DNA from: Margaritifera margaritifera
Lineage: Eukaryota; Mollusca; Bivalvia; Unionida; Margaritiferidae
Direction of reading: 5' to 3'
DNA length: 64,000 bases
Assembly: GCA_029931535.1 (NCBI GenBank)
Contig: JAQPZY010001686.1
Location: forward strand, 9,769,001-9,833,000
Part shown: positions 56,901-60,637 of the stretch, piece by piece
Position numbering within the stretch: the stretch's first letter is position 1
How the letters are laid out: every line of letters begins with the position of its first letter
Program-made: the position numbers and the translations under genes
Notes under the pieces: generated by a model
Database searches by the model: none
The model's input: only the letters and a program-made list of their open reading frames with translations
Told to the model about the DNA's origin: nothing

Positions 56901-59900
56901 AGTGAGACACATTAGATACATCAATATTTTCATGCCAATTTGGTACATTGTATTGCCACACCCATATCGTGATAAATACAATACAATACAAGAAATCCAA
57001 TGTAAAAATGCAGTTTGTAAACTTATTTGCACTTATAAGTAGATATTAGATTTGCAGACTGGTTTTAAATTTTCTCATAGTATCAGTATGTTATATTATT
57101 GGCTAGTTTTAACAATGAAATAAGCTTAACATTCCTTCAGATAGTTCAAGTACATGTGCTATATGTAAGATAGTGATAAATTATGATGACAGAGTTGTTC
57201 ACACAAAAAGTAACATGAAGTATGCATCATAATAAAAATTATATTGGGACTTGAGTATCATGATACATATTGATCATATTGGGATTTGACTATAGTGATA
57301 CATATTGATCATATTTGGACTTGAGTATGGTGATACGGGATTTGACAATAGTGATACATATTGATACATATTGATCATATTTGGACTTGAGTATGGTGAT
57401 ACATATTGATCATATTAGAACTAGAGTATTGTGATAGATATTGATCATATTAGAACTAGAGTATTGTGATACATATTGATCATATTGGGACTAGAGTATA
57501 GTGATACATATTGATACATATTGATCATATTGGGACTAGAGTATTGTGATACATATTGATCATATTGGGACTAGAGTATGGTGATACATATTGATACATA
57601 TTGATCATATTGGGAATAGAGTATTGTGATACATATTGATCATAATAGAACTAGAGTATTGTGATACATATTGATCATATTGGGACTAGAGTATGGTGAT
57701 ACATATTGATACATATTGATCATATTGGGACTAGAGTATTGTGATACATATTGATCATATTGGGACTAGAGTATCATGATACATATCATATTGTGACATT
57801 AGTGACAGTACACAGCATTTTAGTACTGACTATCTACCATTACTTTGACATGCTGGATATACATGTAGAAATGCCATGCATGTGAGAATGCCGAGCAATC
57901 TTCACTTTAGTGATTGGTTTGCTTGGAATAGGAGGGCTAAAGTTCTGTTATGCTAACTGTGACTTCTTTATTGCTCAGATGGAGTCCTCAACAAGCACAT
58001 GAAAGGAAAGACCACAGAGCGGCATGTTTTCCTCTTTGATAGTCTAATCATCCTCTGTAAGCCAAATCTGAGACGGGCCTCTGTAACAGGTCCACAGGGG
58101 GAGTACAAATTGAAAGAGAAATTCTGCCTCAGAAAGGTGGAGATCAGAGACAAGGATGATACAGAAGGTGAGAAGGATTACTGTTTAAAGATTGTTAGAA
58201 TTCAACCAGAAAGAGGAGTTCTCATTTTGGTAGACAATCATTTTTGTCTCATTTGGTAGACAATCATTTGGTAGACAATCATTTTTGTCTCACCAGCAAA
58301 GCATAGGCAAGACATAGGGTACACTTTTCTGACATTGTTGACATCAGCATTAAGTTTTTGCATTTAGCTCTATTTCTCTGACACTGTTGTATGCACAGTC
58401 ATGAACCTGGATGGGTCTGTTCATCATATAGGGTACTATTCACTAAAGCCAAAGTAGGTCACTGTGATCTACTTTTCATGCTCCAGTAATTACATTTTTT
58501 CATTTAGCACAGGTTCTATAACAGTGTTGTATGTATAGTCTTGAAACTTGATGGTTGTATTCATTTTAGAGGGTACTACTCACCACAGGCAAATGTAGGT
58601 GTTTTGTGACCTACTTTGCATGCTCTAGCAACTTTTCAAGGTTTTTATACACCTGTCATAAGCATTATGTTAACAATATCTGCCCATCCAACTGTCTATT
58701 ACAAATTTTTATTTTTTCTGCACAATAACTCAAGTTTTCCACCATCTATAGTTACCAAACTTTGTGGATGGCTTACACTTTGGGTAAGGAAGAGGCCTAT
58801 CGATTATGAACTAAGAAGTTCAAAGGTCAAGGTCATTGTGACTGCAAGAAGAAAAATGGTTTCAGCACAATAACATGAGGTATCCAACATCTTTGGTTAC
58901 CAAACTTTGTGGATGGCTTGCACTTGGGTTAGGAAAGAACTCTTTTGATTTTAAAGGTAAAATCTCAAGGTCATGGTGACTGAAAGAATAAAAATGGTTT
59001 TCACACAATAACATTAGTTCTACATGACATACCTCAACCAAACTGTATGGATGGCTTGCACTTGGGGTAAGGAAGAAGACTAAATATTTTGGGGTCAAAG
59101 GTCAACAGTCAAAGTCACTGTGACTGAAAGAAGGTTTGGCTTGGTTTGGTTTTATGGGTTTAAGGCCATTTTTCAGCACACAATAGGCTATACATAGCGG
59201 CCACTACATTTGGTGGAGAAAGTACCCAGGAAAACCCAGTGAAGAACTACCGACCTGTGGAAAGCTACTGGCAAGTTTTCTCACCTACCCACATTGGCTG
59301 AACCGAGATGAGATGCAAACCCATGCGGACAGAGGTGAGATGTCAATGATCTCTAAAAGTGAGTGCCTTACACCACTTAGCCACCCAGGTCCCCGACTGA
59401 AAGAAGAAAAAATGGTAGTCCTAGATCACACACCTGGACCAAACTTTGTGAATGGCTTGCACTTACACTGAAGATAAGGAAGACCTATTGATTTGTGGGT
59501 CAAAAGTTCAAAGGTAAAGGTCACTGTGACTGAAAGAAGACAAATGGTTTCTGCACAAAAATTTCAGTTATCAATACAGAGGACTGTTAAACATGTTGTT
59601 GGCATATAATAAGCTGTTCATGGTACTTTTGTTGGATTATGCCACAGTGGACCAGGCGAGATAAGGCATTCTGGTGAATTCTTGTTTATCCCCCCCCCCA
59701 GAGTATGCAATACTATGTCTATCTGTCTGTCTGTCTGTCCATAAACACTTTCATTTCTGGAGCATAAGTCTCAAACTGTTCAAGGTATTACAACCAAAAC
59801 TTGGTACACATGTTACATTGCGGTACCTTTTCATACTTATAGCCTTCCGAGTTCAATATATTTGTTATGTTACTGTGGATACAAAGGGTAGCATAAGTAG

Positions 59901-60637
59901 TATATACATTGACAGTGCTCGACCATAGGGTACTAGCATAAGAAGTATAAAAATCAAGGGTGCTGAACCATAGGGTGCTTTTTCGGTAGGAGTCTTTACA
60001 TAAGCAGGGAATATGTCATCTGTGGATGACTCTTGTTTACCTTTTTTTTTCAAGAAGCATTTTTTTTTAATAAAACTGCAGTACAGTAATTATATGAACC
60101 AAATTGACTACAGTATATTTTTAATAAAGTTAACCATGTTTCCATCTTACTGTTGCCTTCTGAAGTACTGTTTTTAAGACCATGCAAATTCCCTGGTTGT
60201 GGCACTAGAAAGGTTTAAGCTGTCATCCTTCTGAGTCAGTGGGAATTTCCTCTGGTTTTTCTGGTTTAATCCAAAGTATAGATCATTTCATGCCAACCTT
60301 TTATTTATTTGTATAGCATGTTGTGTAAGATGTTGGAACTTTATGTACATTTAACATAATTGTTCCTATTGAGAGGATGGTTGCAAGGTGCAACCCATCA
60401 GTGATAAATAGAAAGTCTGATTCGTTGCAGTCATACTTTATTTTGACACTGTTGTTATTATTGCTGTTTTTATTGTTTCATTTTTGCTATTTTTATTGTT
60501 GTCATTGTTTCAGATTATAAGAATTCTTTTGAAATCCAAGCCAAAGATCATCCAAACAACAACATCATTTTGCTTGCCAAATCTGCTGAGGAGAAAAGTA
60601 ATTGGATGGCAGCATTAATAACACTTCAAACCAGGAG
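6448..60637 (+). CDS. Sos: Son of sevenless (Ras guanine-nucleotide exchange factor), N-terminal 552 codons in 12 exons; gene continues past the window
   Basis: Join: 6448-6549, 29351-29623, 35174-35257, 38138-38218, 41788-41982, 42566-42706, 45673-45783, 46297-46395, 49802-49929, 56544-56674, 57979-58167, 60514-60637. All introns are GT-AG and the frame stays open throughout. Sos is the GRB2-bound exchange factor that loads GTP onto Ras at the plasma membrane below receptor tyrosine kinases. Domains seen: N-terminal motif [12 protein letters not shown] (residues 13-24), tandem histone folds (about 1-180, with DVEERVQK and PIDKWAI), Dbl homology (about 208-395, with [12 protein letters not shown] and [10 protein letters not shown]), a helical link ending in IDGWEGKDI, and a PH domain (about 449-548, with [15 protein letters not shown] and [12 protein letters not shown]). 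Length up to this point is nearly the same as vertebrate SOS1. The REM and Cdc25 domains and the proline-rich tail are not in the window. Invertebrates normally have one Sos gene, pro-orthologous to SOS1 and SOS2. Confidence 0.95.
6550..12348 (+). other. Sos intron 1, 5' part: no gene seen
   Basis: AT-rich intronic sequence without a recognisable coding segment or long array. It holds four copies of the near-palindrome AGTGGACATCCACT (7450-7463 and three between 11116 and 11168). First introns often carry enhancers, but none can be assigned here. Confidence 0.5.
12351..12486 (+). mobile_element. Double-hairpin MITE, copy 1 (truncated)
   Basis: Starts with a TA and a terminus related to CCGTATATACT, then contains the complete first hairpin (arms around AAACTGCA and the complementary TGCAGTTT with CAGATCTG). 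It breaks off inside the left arm of the second hairpin, at AACATAGATCCTGATCTG. A 42-bp minisatellite begins at that point, and the right TIR is missing. The family is defined by comparison with the copies at 19.58, 34.29 and 46.56 kb. Confidence 0.75.
12489..12928. repeat. 42-bp minisatellite, about 10.5 copies
   Basis: Each unit contains the palindrome TGTATCATGATACA followed by a TTGTCCTGTATCAATAG stretch and GTACATG. Copies differ by a few substitutions. Because 42 is a multiple of three, two overlapping frames of about 120 codons stay open with a 14-residue repeat; these are by-products, not genes. The array starts where the MITE at 12351 breaks off. Confidence 0.95.
13340..14066 (+). 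mobile_element. Pearl-like element, copy 1 (about 4 core units)
   Basis: Diverged tandem units of roughly 160 bp. Each has the same order of elements: ACCAAAnTTTGTGGATGGCT, cACTTGGGGTAA, TATTGATTTTGGGGTC, AAAGGTCAAGGTCACTGTGA, and CTGAAAGAAGAAAAATGG. The block ends with a conserved 3' tail (TTAAACA ... CATGGTACTCTTGTT) shared with blocks at 53.3 and 58.6 kb. The 5' end appears truncated. From memory, tandem ~160-bp cores with fixed flanks are characteristic of bivalve pearl elements, possibly Helitron-related. Confidence 0.6.
15168..15279. repeat. 56-bp direct duplication
   Basis: Two adjacent copies beginning GAAACTGTCAGATATAT, differing at a few positions, lie head to tail. Confidence 0.85.
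15960..16037. repeat. 39-bp direct duplication
   Basis: Two identical adjacent copies beginning CAGTTACAGTGTTGCATTTA and ending GGGCAAGAGA. Identity implies a recent duplication. Confidence 0.95.
19580..19774 (+). mobile_element. Double-hairpin MITE, copy 2
   Basis: Flanked by TA on both sides, with inverted ends related to TATATACTCG and CGAGTATATA. The second hairpin (AACAACATAGGCTC ... GTCTATGTTGTT) is intact. The first hairpin has lost most of its left arm: ACAAACTGCA runs directly into the loop TAATGCG. That makes this copy about 20 bp shorter than the 216-217 bp copies. The spacer between hairpins, AAGGACTAATCAGTAGAAC, is preserved. Confidence 0.8.
19850..20940. repeat. Diverged tandem array, about 8 units of ~140 bp
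   Basis: Units recur with the order: CATCAAGATnTTGGATGA, TTTGATTATGAGTGAGATA, ATGCATATTAATGAGGTGATCTTG, CATCTGATTGGCT, ACCACTCTGGAGAC, and TTTTGATCAAACTTGGTAAATAG. Copies differ strongly, so the array is old. The unit length is close to nucleosomal DNA length. No coding function is seen. Confidence 0.7.
21185..21409. repeat. 45-bp minisatellite, five identical copies
   Basis: Five head-to-tail copies of exactly 45 bp starting ACTACATGTAGGATACGTGC and ending TACCAATTATAA. I see no differences between copies, so the array expanded or was homogenised recently. Confidence 0.97.
21580..22090. repeat. Diverged tandem array, ~120-bp units, locus 1
   Basis: About four units share CATAACTTGnAAACTnTTGA, ATCCnCATCCTATnACC, GGCATGAAAAGGCCA, TTATGCAGTCAGCA and TTGGCCCCTGG. 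The same family recurs at 32030-32360 in intron 2, so this is a dispersed repeat rather than a unique local expansion. Confidence 0.65.
22290..22830. repeat. Diverged tandem array, ~180-bp units, three copies
   Basis: Three units share AACATGCTGGCTTGCC, TTTGACCTT, GTCACAGT, TTTTTCATTTGCTTATAT, CCTAAAC and GATGGATTTTGTTCATAC. No coding content is seen. Confidence 0.65.
23249..23358. repeat. 55-bp direct duplication
   Basis: Two nearly identical adjacent copies beginning ATTCCCAGGTAAGGGTAATT. They differ only at the very end. Confidence 0.93.
24150..25560. repeat. Diverged long-unit repeat block in intron 1
   Basis: Recurrent phrases include AAGAGTTATGGCC, ATCTTCACnTnnGATGTTG, AGGAACCATTCAACATATTCTGATGC, GTACATTGnCTCATAG, TTTTCAGGTCCA, and in the 3' part TTGATGAGACTTTGAATGAGTT. 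Unit length appears irregular (about 170-330 bp), suggesting two interleaved old tandem families. No gene is recognised. Confidence 0.5.
25796..26005. repeat. 35-bp minisatellite, six copies
   Basis: Six head-to-tail copies of 35 bp of the form CTGATTTTCTATCACTGTAT followed by AGATACCATGCTTGT. The last three are almost identical and the first three are more diverged, so homogenisation is polarised toward the 3' side. Confidence 0.95.
26040..26295 (+). mobile_element. tRNA-Thr-derived SINE
   Basis: The head reads TAGCTCAGTTGGTAGAGCA, an intact D-arm and A box, followed by the anticodon-loop sequence CTTGTAA (Thr, TGT). The anticodon stem is only partly paired and the T-arm is decayed, so this is not a working tRNA gene. 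It continues into a non-tRNA body containing GGGAAAGGCACTTAGCTCCCATT, which is typical of tRNA-SINE bodies. The 3' end is not clear. It is unrelated to the other SINE family in this window. Confidence 0.65.
27448..27667 (-). mobile_element. Double-hairpin MITE, copy 5 (degenerate, inverted)
   Basis: Compared with the copy at 34286, it keeps the order TATATAC terminus, CCAAATGCAAA, CCAGACC, CATCACATAATG, CAGATCAGAG, CGGATCTG, CACATAATGTG and TGCATATTGGAGTC. It is heavily mutated and carries an internal 38-bp direct duplication at about 27486-27560. It is the oldest copy in the window by eye. Confidence 0.6.
28610..28860 (-). mobile_element. tRNA-derived SINE family A, copy 1
   Basis: The antisense copy shares its entire body with the element at 39776. 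Read on the minus strand it has a tRNA-like head with GGCAGAGTGGTCTAAGGC (A-box type) and GTGGGTTCATGTC (B-box type). A conserved middle follows (TGAGAAAGCTTGC, CTTCCTCCACCAG, CATGTACAGCCTATCATG), and it ends in GTGCTGAAAAATGG. Flanks AACATGGATACATTTG (28594-28609) and AACATGGACACAATTTG (28861-28877) are a slightly diverged target-site duplication. Confidence 0.85.
29351..29623 (+). CDS. Sos: Sos exon 2 (residues 35-125, histone folds)
   Basis: 91 codons after the acceptor AAATGCAG. Contains [30 protein letters not shown] and [17 protein letters not shown], the core of the Sos N-terminal histone-fold domain, which in vertebrate SOS1 packs against the catalytic module and contacts membrane lipids. 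Phase 0 at both ends; donor GTAAAT. Confidence 0.96.
29624..30120 (+). other. Start of Sos intron 2: nothing recognised
   Basis: Single-copy-looking AT-rich intronic DNA between exon 2 and the hAT-like pseudogene. No repeat or coding similarity is visible. Confidence 0.4.
30324..30890. mobile_element. hAT-type MITE with 8-bp target-site duplication
   Basis: Ends are perfect 12-bp inverted repeats, TAGGGCTGTCAA and TTGACAGCCCTA. Just inside lie GC-rich GGGTACCCGGGTAACC-type palindromic blocks. The flanks are an exact 8-bp duplication, TTAAGTTC (30316-30323 and 30891-30898), diagnostic for hAT transposition. The 567-bp body has no transposase. Its centre (30626-30691) is a 66-bp near-perfect palindrome. 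It sits inside the antisense hAT-like pseudogene. Confidence 0.93.
30626..30691. repeat. 66-bp near-perfect palindrome inside the hAT MITE
   Basis: Two arms of about 32 bp start AGCGACT and end AGTCGCT and meet at GGTATGTACC, with only a few mismatches. Each arm contains CACGTG. As DNA this could extrude a cruciform, and as RNA it would form a long hairpin. Confidence 0.93.
32030..32360. repeat. Diverged tandem array, ~120-bp units, locus 2
   Basis: Nearly three units of the same family as 21580-22090, sharing CATnACTTGGAAACTATTGA, CCTATAACCATATA, CTTACTnGGCATGAAAA and TGACATTGnCC. Confidence 0.65.
32748..32807. repeat. 30-bp direct duplication
   Basis: Two adjacent copies of AAATACCATATATTAATAAA followed by GAGGTCA[G/A]GT, with one difference. 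Confidence 0.93.
32922..32961. repeat. (AC)n(AT)n compound microsatellite
   Basis: A short AC run passes directly into an AT run of about 11 dinucleotides. Confidence 0.9.
33500..33960. repeat. Diverged tandem array, ~175-bp units, about three copies
   Basis: Units share CTAGGTCnnTnTGnnCTAAT, TTTCATTTGnTACACCCTCA, ATATCTTGGACCCTATTTCA, and CACTCATGAAAATTGG followed by TATGT. No coding function is seen. Confidence 0.65.
34286..34501 (-). mobile_element. Double-hairpin MITE, copy 3 (inverted)
   Basis: 216 bp flanked by TA (34284-34285 and 34502-34503), with TIRs CCGTATATACTCGCGTATAA and an inverted GTGAGTATATACAG end. The two internal hairpins come in the order AACAACATAGACCC ... GTCTATGTTGTT then AAACTGCATAGACCC ... 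TGGTTTGCAG, opposite to the copy at 46561, so this copy is inverted. No transposase is present. TA flanks suggest Tc1/mariner-like mobilisation, which is not proven. Confidence 0.88.
35174..35257 (+). CDS. Sos: Sos exon 3 (residues 126-153, histone folds)
   Basis: 28 codons. Acceptor TTTTCCCAG, donor GTAAGA, phase 0 at both ends. The peptide contains EVLGYRID and [14 protein letters not shown], strongly conserved with animal SOS proteins (second histone fold). Confidence 0.97.
35560..37275. repeat. Diverged tandem array, ~145-bp units, about 11 copies
   Basis: Units repeat the order: CTACTCCTCCTGAATGGATG, GTCATATCAACATGGGGTTT, TCACCAAAAGACTTCTTATG, ATGTCTAGTTGGTCCTAAAT, GAAAATGGTGCTGATCTGAT, and CCAATATGGCCACC...GCCATCTTGAAAATCTTGTT. 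Copies vary by substitutions and small indels. The array fills most of intron 3. The unit length approximates nucleosome-core DNA. Confidence 0.85.
37701..37838. repeat. 46-bp minisatellite, three copies
   Basis: Three head-to-tail copies containing GACACTGTTACCAACATGAC, then AGGAAGACATATTTGTCATT. They are practically identical. Confidence 0.95.
38138..38218 (+). CDS. Sos: Sos exon 4 (residues 154-180, end of histone folds)
   Basis: 27 codons. Acceptor TGTATTTCAG, donor GTGAGA, phase 0 at both ends. Contains [20 protein letters not shown], a highly conserved SOS segment that completes the second histone fold. Confidence 0.97.
38219..39763 (+). other. Sos intron 4, 5' part: nothing recognised
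   Basis: AT-rich intronic DNA without arrays or recognised elements up to the SINE at 39776. Confidence 0.4.
39776..40025 (+). mobile_element. tRNA-derived SINE family A, copy 2 (full length)
   Basis: A 250-bp element starting GGGGCCCCGGGTGCCCAAGT, with a Leu-like tRNA head (AAGTGGTCTAAGATGCTCG A-box region, GGGTTTGAGTCTC B-box region). A conserved body follows (TGAGAAAGCTTGCC, CTTCCTCCACCAG, TATAGCCTATCATGTGCTG), and the tail is CAA-rich (CCACAACAACAACAT). The flanks AAAGGTAAAATA (39764-39775 and 40026-40037) are an exact 12-bp target-site duplication. The head is no longer a functional tRNA. Confidence 0.92.
40249..40468. repeat. ~73-bp tandem repeat, three copies
   Basis: Three copies begin TCATGGATGGATGATGTTGA and end CCCACTTGTAT. 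The second copy carries a small insertion (GTGCTC). The block lies about 35 bp before an unrelated 39-bp array. Confidence 0.95.
40505..41106. repeat. 39-bp minisatellite, about 15 copies
   Basis: Units of GACACTTTATGCATTATATG followed by GCTGGAAAACACTTTTATA. Near-perfect copies; one junction near 40741 has an extra 12 bp and a few copies lack a T. Because 39 is a multiple of three, several frames on both strands stay open through the array. They are artefacts of the unit length. Confidence 0.97.
41788..41982 (+). CDS. Sos: Sos exon 5 (residues 181-245; linker and start of DH domain)
   Basis: 65 codons, beginning VLMDMF as in other SOS proteins. An acidic linker ([13 protein letters not shown]) is followed by [10 protein letters not shown] and [15 protein letters not shown], the first helix of the Dbl-homology domain. 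Acceptor CATTCTAG, donor GTGAGT, phase 0 at both ends. Confidence 0.97.
42566..42706 (+). CDS. Sos: Sos exon 6 (residues 246-292, DH domain)
   Basis: 47 codons. Contains [20 protein letters not shown] (DH helix with the conserved IFSNI and D-x-Y/H pattern) and [10 protein letters not shown]. Acceptor CCATTCAG; the donor GTACAT departs from consensus at +3 to +5. Phase 0 at both ends. The downstream intron holds a DIRS-like remnant. Confidence 0.96.
43566..45075 (+). mobile_element. DIRS-like retrotransposon remnant (RT and RNase H), heavily broken
   Basis: Lies in intron 6, Sos sense orientation. Fragments in different frames match the tyrosine-recombinase retrotransposon layout. The GGRLSHF and W..I region at about 43650-43850 precedes the reverse transcriptase. 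The RT palm region at 43976-44230 has [16 protein letters not shown] and a [17 protein letters not shown] stretch. An RNase H trace near 44795-44830 contains [11 protein letters not shown]. The YLDD catalytic box is not intact (a Tyr/Leu to Trp/Met-type change near 44222-44235). Multiple stops, frameshifts and a G-run near 44838 make it non-coding. No recombinase or terminal repeats are seen. Confidence 0.75.
45360..45640 (-). mobile_element. Possible tRNA-derived SINE, decayed
   Basis: Read on the minus strand from 45640, TGCCTAATGGTAGACACC resembles an A-box region, and CATGGGTTTAGGTTCCACCC about 35 bp later resembles a B-box region. A repeated phrase (GGGTTCCACC, GTTTTCCCCC) follows. No target-site duplication and no other copy in this window were found. 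Confidence 0.35.
45673..45783 (+). CDS. Sos: Sos exon 7 (residues 293-329, DH domain)
   Basis: 37 codons. Contains [17 protein letters not shown], matching the AFDPYESYARDIL region of vertebrate SOS1. Acceptor TGATTGCAG; the donor GTAGCT is weak at +4 to +6. Phase 0 at both ends. Confidence 0.95.
46297..46395 (+). CDS. Sos: Sos exon 8 (residues 330-362, DH domain)
   Basis: 33 codons. Contains [20 protein letters not shown] then CLHYFEVLK, the most conserved late DH helix of SOS. Acceptor GCTTACAG, donor GTCAGT, phase 0 at both ends. The preceding intron is only 513 bp, the shortest in the window. Confidence 0.97.
46561..46777 (+). mobile_element. Double-hairpin MITE, copy 4
   Basis: 217 bp flanked by TA (46559-46560 and 46778-46779), in intron 8. 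Hairpin A pairs AAACTGCATAGACCCAAAT with its complement ending GGGTCTATGCAGTTT around a loop with CATAATGC. Hairpin B pairs AACAACATAGACCCTGATC with GATCAGGGTCTATGTTGTT around TGCATAATGCG. The spacer between them is about 20 bp. Outer TIRs are related to CCGCATATACTTGC and its inverse. No transposase is present. This is the best-preserved copy for both hairpins. Confidence 0.9.
47085..47866. repeat. 37-bp minisatellite, about 21 copies
   Basis: Units of AAAAATGCAATTTCATACTT followed by ACATTGTATGGTGATCT. Copies differ by A-run length and by GTGATCT versus GTCATCT. The variants cluster: CATCT forms dominate at the 3' end. Confidence 0.97.
47892..48086. repeat. 39-bp minisatellite, five copies
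   Basis: Units of TTAGTTCATTTTTGCCCAGG followed by GATGTGTCCCATAATGATG. Unrelated to the 37-bp array ending about 25 bp upstream. Open frames across it on both strands follow from the 39-bp period. Confidence 0.95.
48575..49110 (+). mobile_element. Pearl-like element, copy 2 (about 3 core units)
   Basis: Shares the ~160-bp core order with the other pearl-like blocks (GCTTGCACTnGGGGTAAnGAAG, TATTGATTTTGGG, AAAAGGTCAAAnGTnAAGGTCACTGA, CTGAAAGAAGAAAAAT). Its 5' part (CTGCCTTTTGTGGAGCATAT, TATGCTATG) resembles that at 53281. No clear copy of the conserved 3' tail is present, so the element is truncated or rearranged. Confidence 0.55.
49110..49620. repeat. Diverged tandem array, ~130-bp units, about four copies
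   Basis: Units share AGAATTTGACCACnTTnACAG, AAAGCATCCTnGCATAGAGG, CCTTTCATATTTATnnAAAT, GATGCCAATCTGCCATCAAn, and ATGGCTGnnnnTnCTAAAAA. Old and divergent; no coding function is seen. Confidence 0.6.
49802..49929 (+). CDS. Sos: Sos exon 9 (residues 363-404 plus two bases; DH end and helical linker)
   Basis: 42 codons plus TG. Contains [20 protein letters not shown] then [13 protein letters not shown], matching the DH-to-PH linker helix of SOS. Acceptor TGTATGCAG, donor GTGAGT. The first intron of the gene in phase 2 follows. Confidence 0.93.
49930..51234 (+). other. Sos intron 9, 5' part: nothing recognised
   Basis: AT-rich intronic DNA before the 54-bp array. No mobile element or coding similarity is visible. 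Confidence 0.4.
51235..52318. repeat. 54-bp minisatellite, about 20 copies, with a 370-codon antisense open frame
   Basis: Units contain ATGTGATAAAATGCTAATGG, then ATTACATGCATTACTTTCTA and TATTCATCTTAGAT. The minus strand is open from 52320 to 51208 as an 18-residue repeat of the type [16 protein letters not shown]. Differences between copies change amino acids at many positions (E/K, C/S, A/V/D, P/L/S, I/M), with no excess of silent changes by eye. No signal peptide or intron is evident. The frame is best explained by the unit being a multiple of three, not by a gene. Confidence 0.95.
52319..53280 (+). other. Sos intron 9, middle: nothing recognised
   Basis: Intronic DNA between the 54-bp array and the pearl-like element. 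No array, element or coding similarity is seen. Confidence 0.4.
53281..54351 (+). mobile_element. Pearl-like element, copy 3 (about 6 core units, both flanks)
   Basis: Starts GTTTTTATACACCTGCCATA, as at 58641. Then come about six ~160-bp core units (ACAATAACTTnAGTTnTCCA, CCATCTACAGTTACCAAACT, TTGTGGATGGCTTGCACTTG, GGTAAGGAAGAACCCTATTG, ATTTTGGGnTCAAAAGGTCA, AAGGTCACTGTGACTGAAA). It ends with a 3' tail, TATTAAACATGTTGCAGTTG ... CATGGTACTCTTGTT. This is the most complete copy in the window and defines the architecture. Confidence 0.7.
55160..56340. repeat. Diverged tandem array, ~180-190-bp units, about six copies
   Basis: Units share AATCTTGTGAATGCAACTAG, TCCCACAGTTTTGATGGATT, GCCATGAAACTTGGTACATn, TTATGGTCATCATCTGAAGA, TATGCATATTGACAAATCAT, TTTTGTTAGAGTTATTGCCC, and TTTTTGACTTGCAGCTGAAT. 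Old, with many indels. No coding function is seen. Confidence 0.75.
56544..56674 (+). CDS. Sos: Sos exon 10 (residues 405-449; linker into PH domain)
   Basis: Completes Trp-405 across the splice, then 43 codons and the first base of Asp-449. Contains [20 protein letters not shown] and SEFII, matching the SOS segment just before the PH domain. Acceptor TTTTTTTTAG, donor GTATGT. Confidence 0.95.
57235..57790. repeat. 35-bp minisatellite, about 15 copies
   Basis: Units of CATATTGGGACTAGAGTATT followed by GTGATACATATTGAT. Some copies carry an extra ATTGATACAT. It occupies over 40 percent of the 1.3-kb intron 10 and ends about 190 bp before exon 11. Confidence 0.95.
57979..58167 (+). CDS. Sos: Sos exon 11 (residues 449-512, PH domain, first half)
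   Basis: 62 complete codons. Contains a basic cluster [10 protein letters not shown] (residues 454-463), [28 protein letters not shown] and RDKDDTE. In SOS1 a Lys and Arg at this position bind PIP2. Here the Arg aligns, while the Lys is shifted by about one residue because the loop is one residue longer. Acceptor TTGCTCAG, donor GTGAGA, phase 1 on both sides. Confidence 0.97.
58390..58640. repeat. ~140-170-bp tandem duplication, diverged
   Basis: Two units share GGGTACTATTCACTAAAGCC-type sequence, then AAAGTAGGTCACTGTGATCT and ACTTTTCATGCTCCAG. The block abuts the start of a pearl-like element. Confidence 0.5.
58641..59634 (+). mobile_element. Pearl-like element, copy 4 (interrupted by a SINE)
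   Basis: Starts GTTTTTATACACCTGTCATA, holds about five ~160-bp core units and ends with GGACTGTTAAACATGTTGTT ... CATGGTACTTTTGTT, the conserved tail. A family A SINE (59134-59394) is inserted in one core unit, within GTGACTGAAAGAAGAAAAATGG. Confidence 0.7.
59134..59394 (-). mobile_element. tRNA-derived SINE family A, copy 3 (nested)
   Basis: Antisense copy of the family found at 39776 and 28610. Flanked by exact 12-bp repeats GACTGAAAGAAG (59122-59133 and 59395-59406), which belong to the pearl-like core, so the SINE inserted after the pearl-like element. The body keeps TTTTTCAGCACACAATAGGC, GAAAGCTACTGGCAAG and CATGCGGACAGAGGTGAGAT. Confidence 0.9.
60514..60637 (+). CDS. Sos: Sos exon 12 (residues 512-552 plus two bases; PH domain, second half)
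   Basis: Completes Asp-512, then 40 codons and AG. Contains [11 protein letters not shown] and [19 protein letters not shown], the C-terminal PH helix with its conserved Trp. Acceptor TTGTTTCAG, donor GTAATT, phase 2. The next exon (helical linker and REM) is not found before the window ends. Confidence 0.96.
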
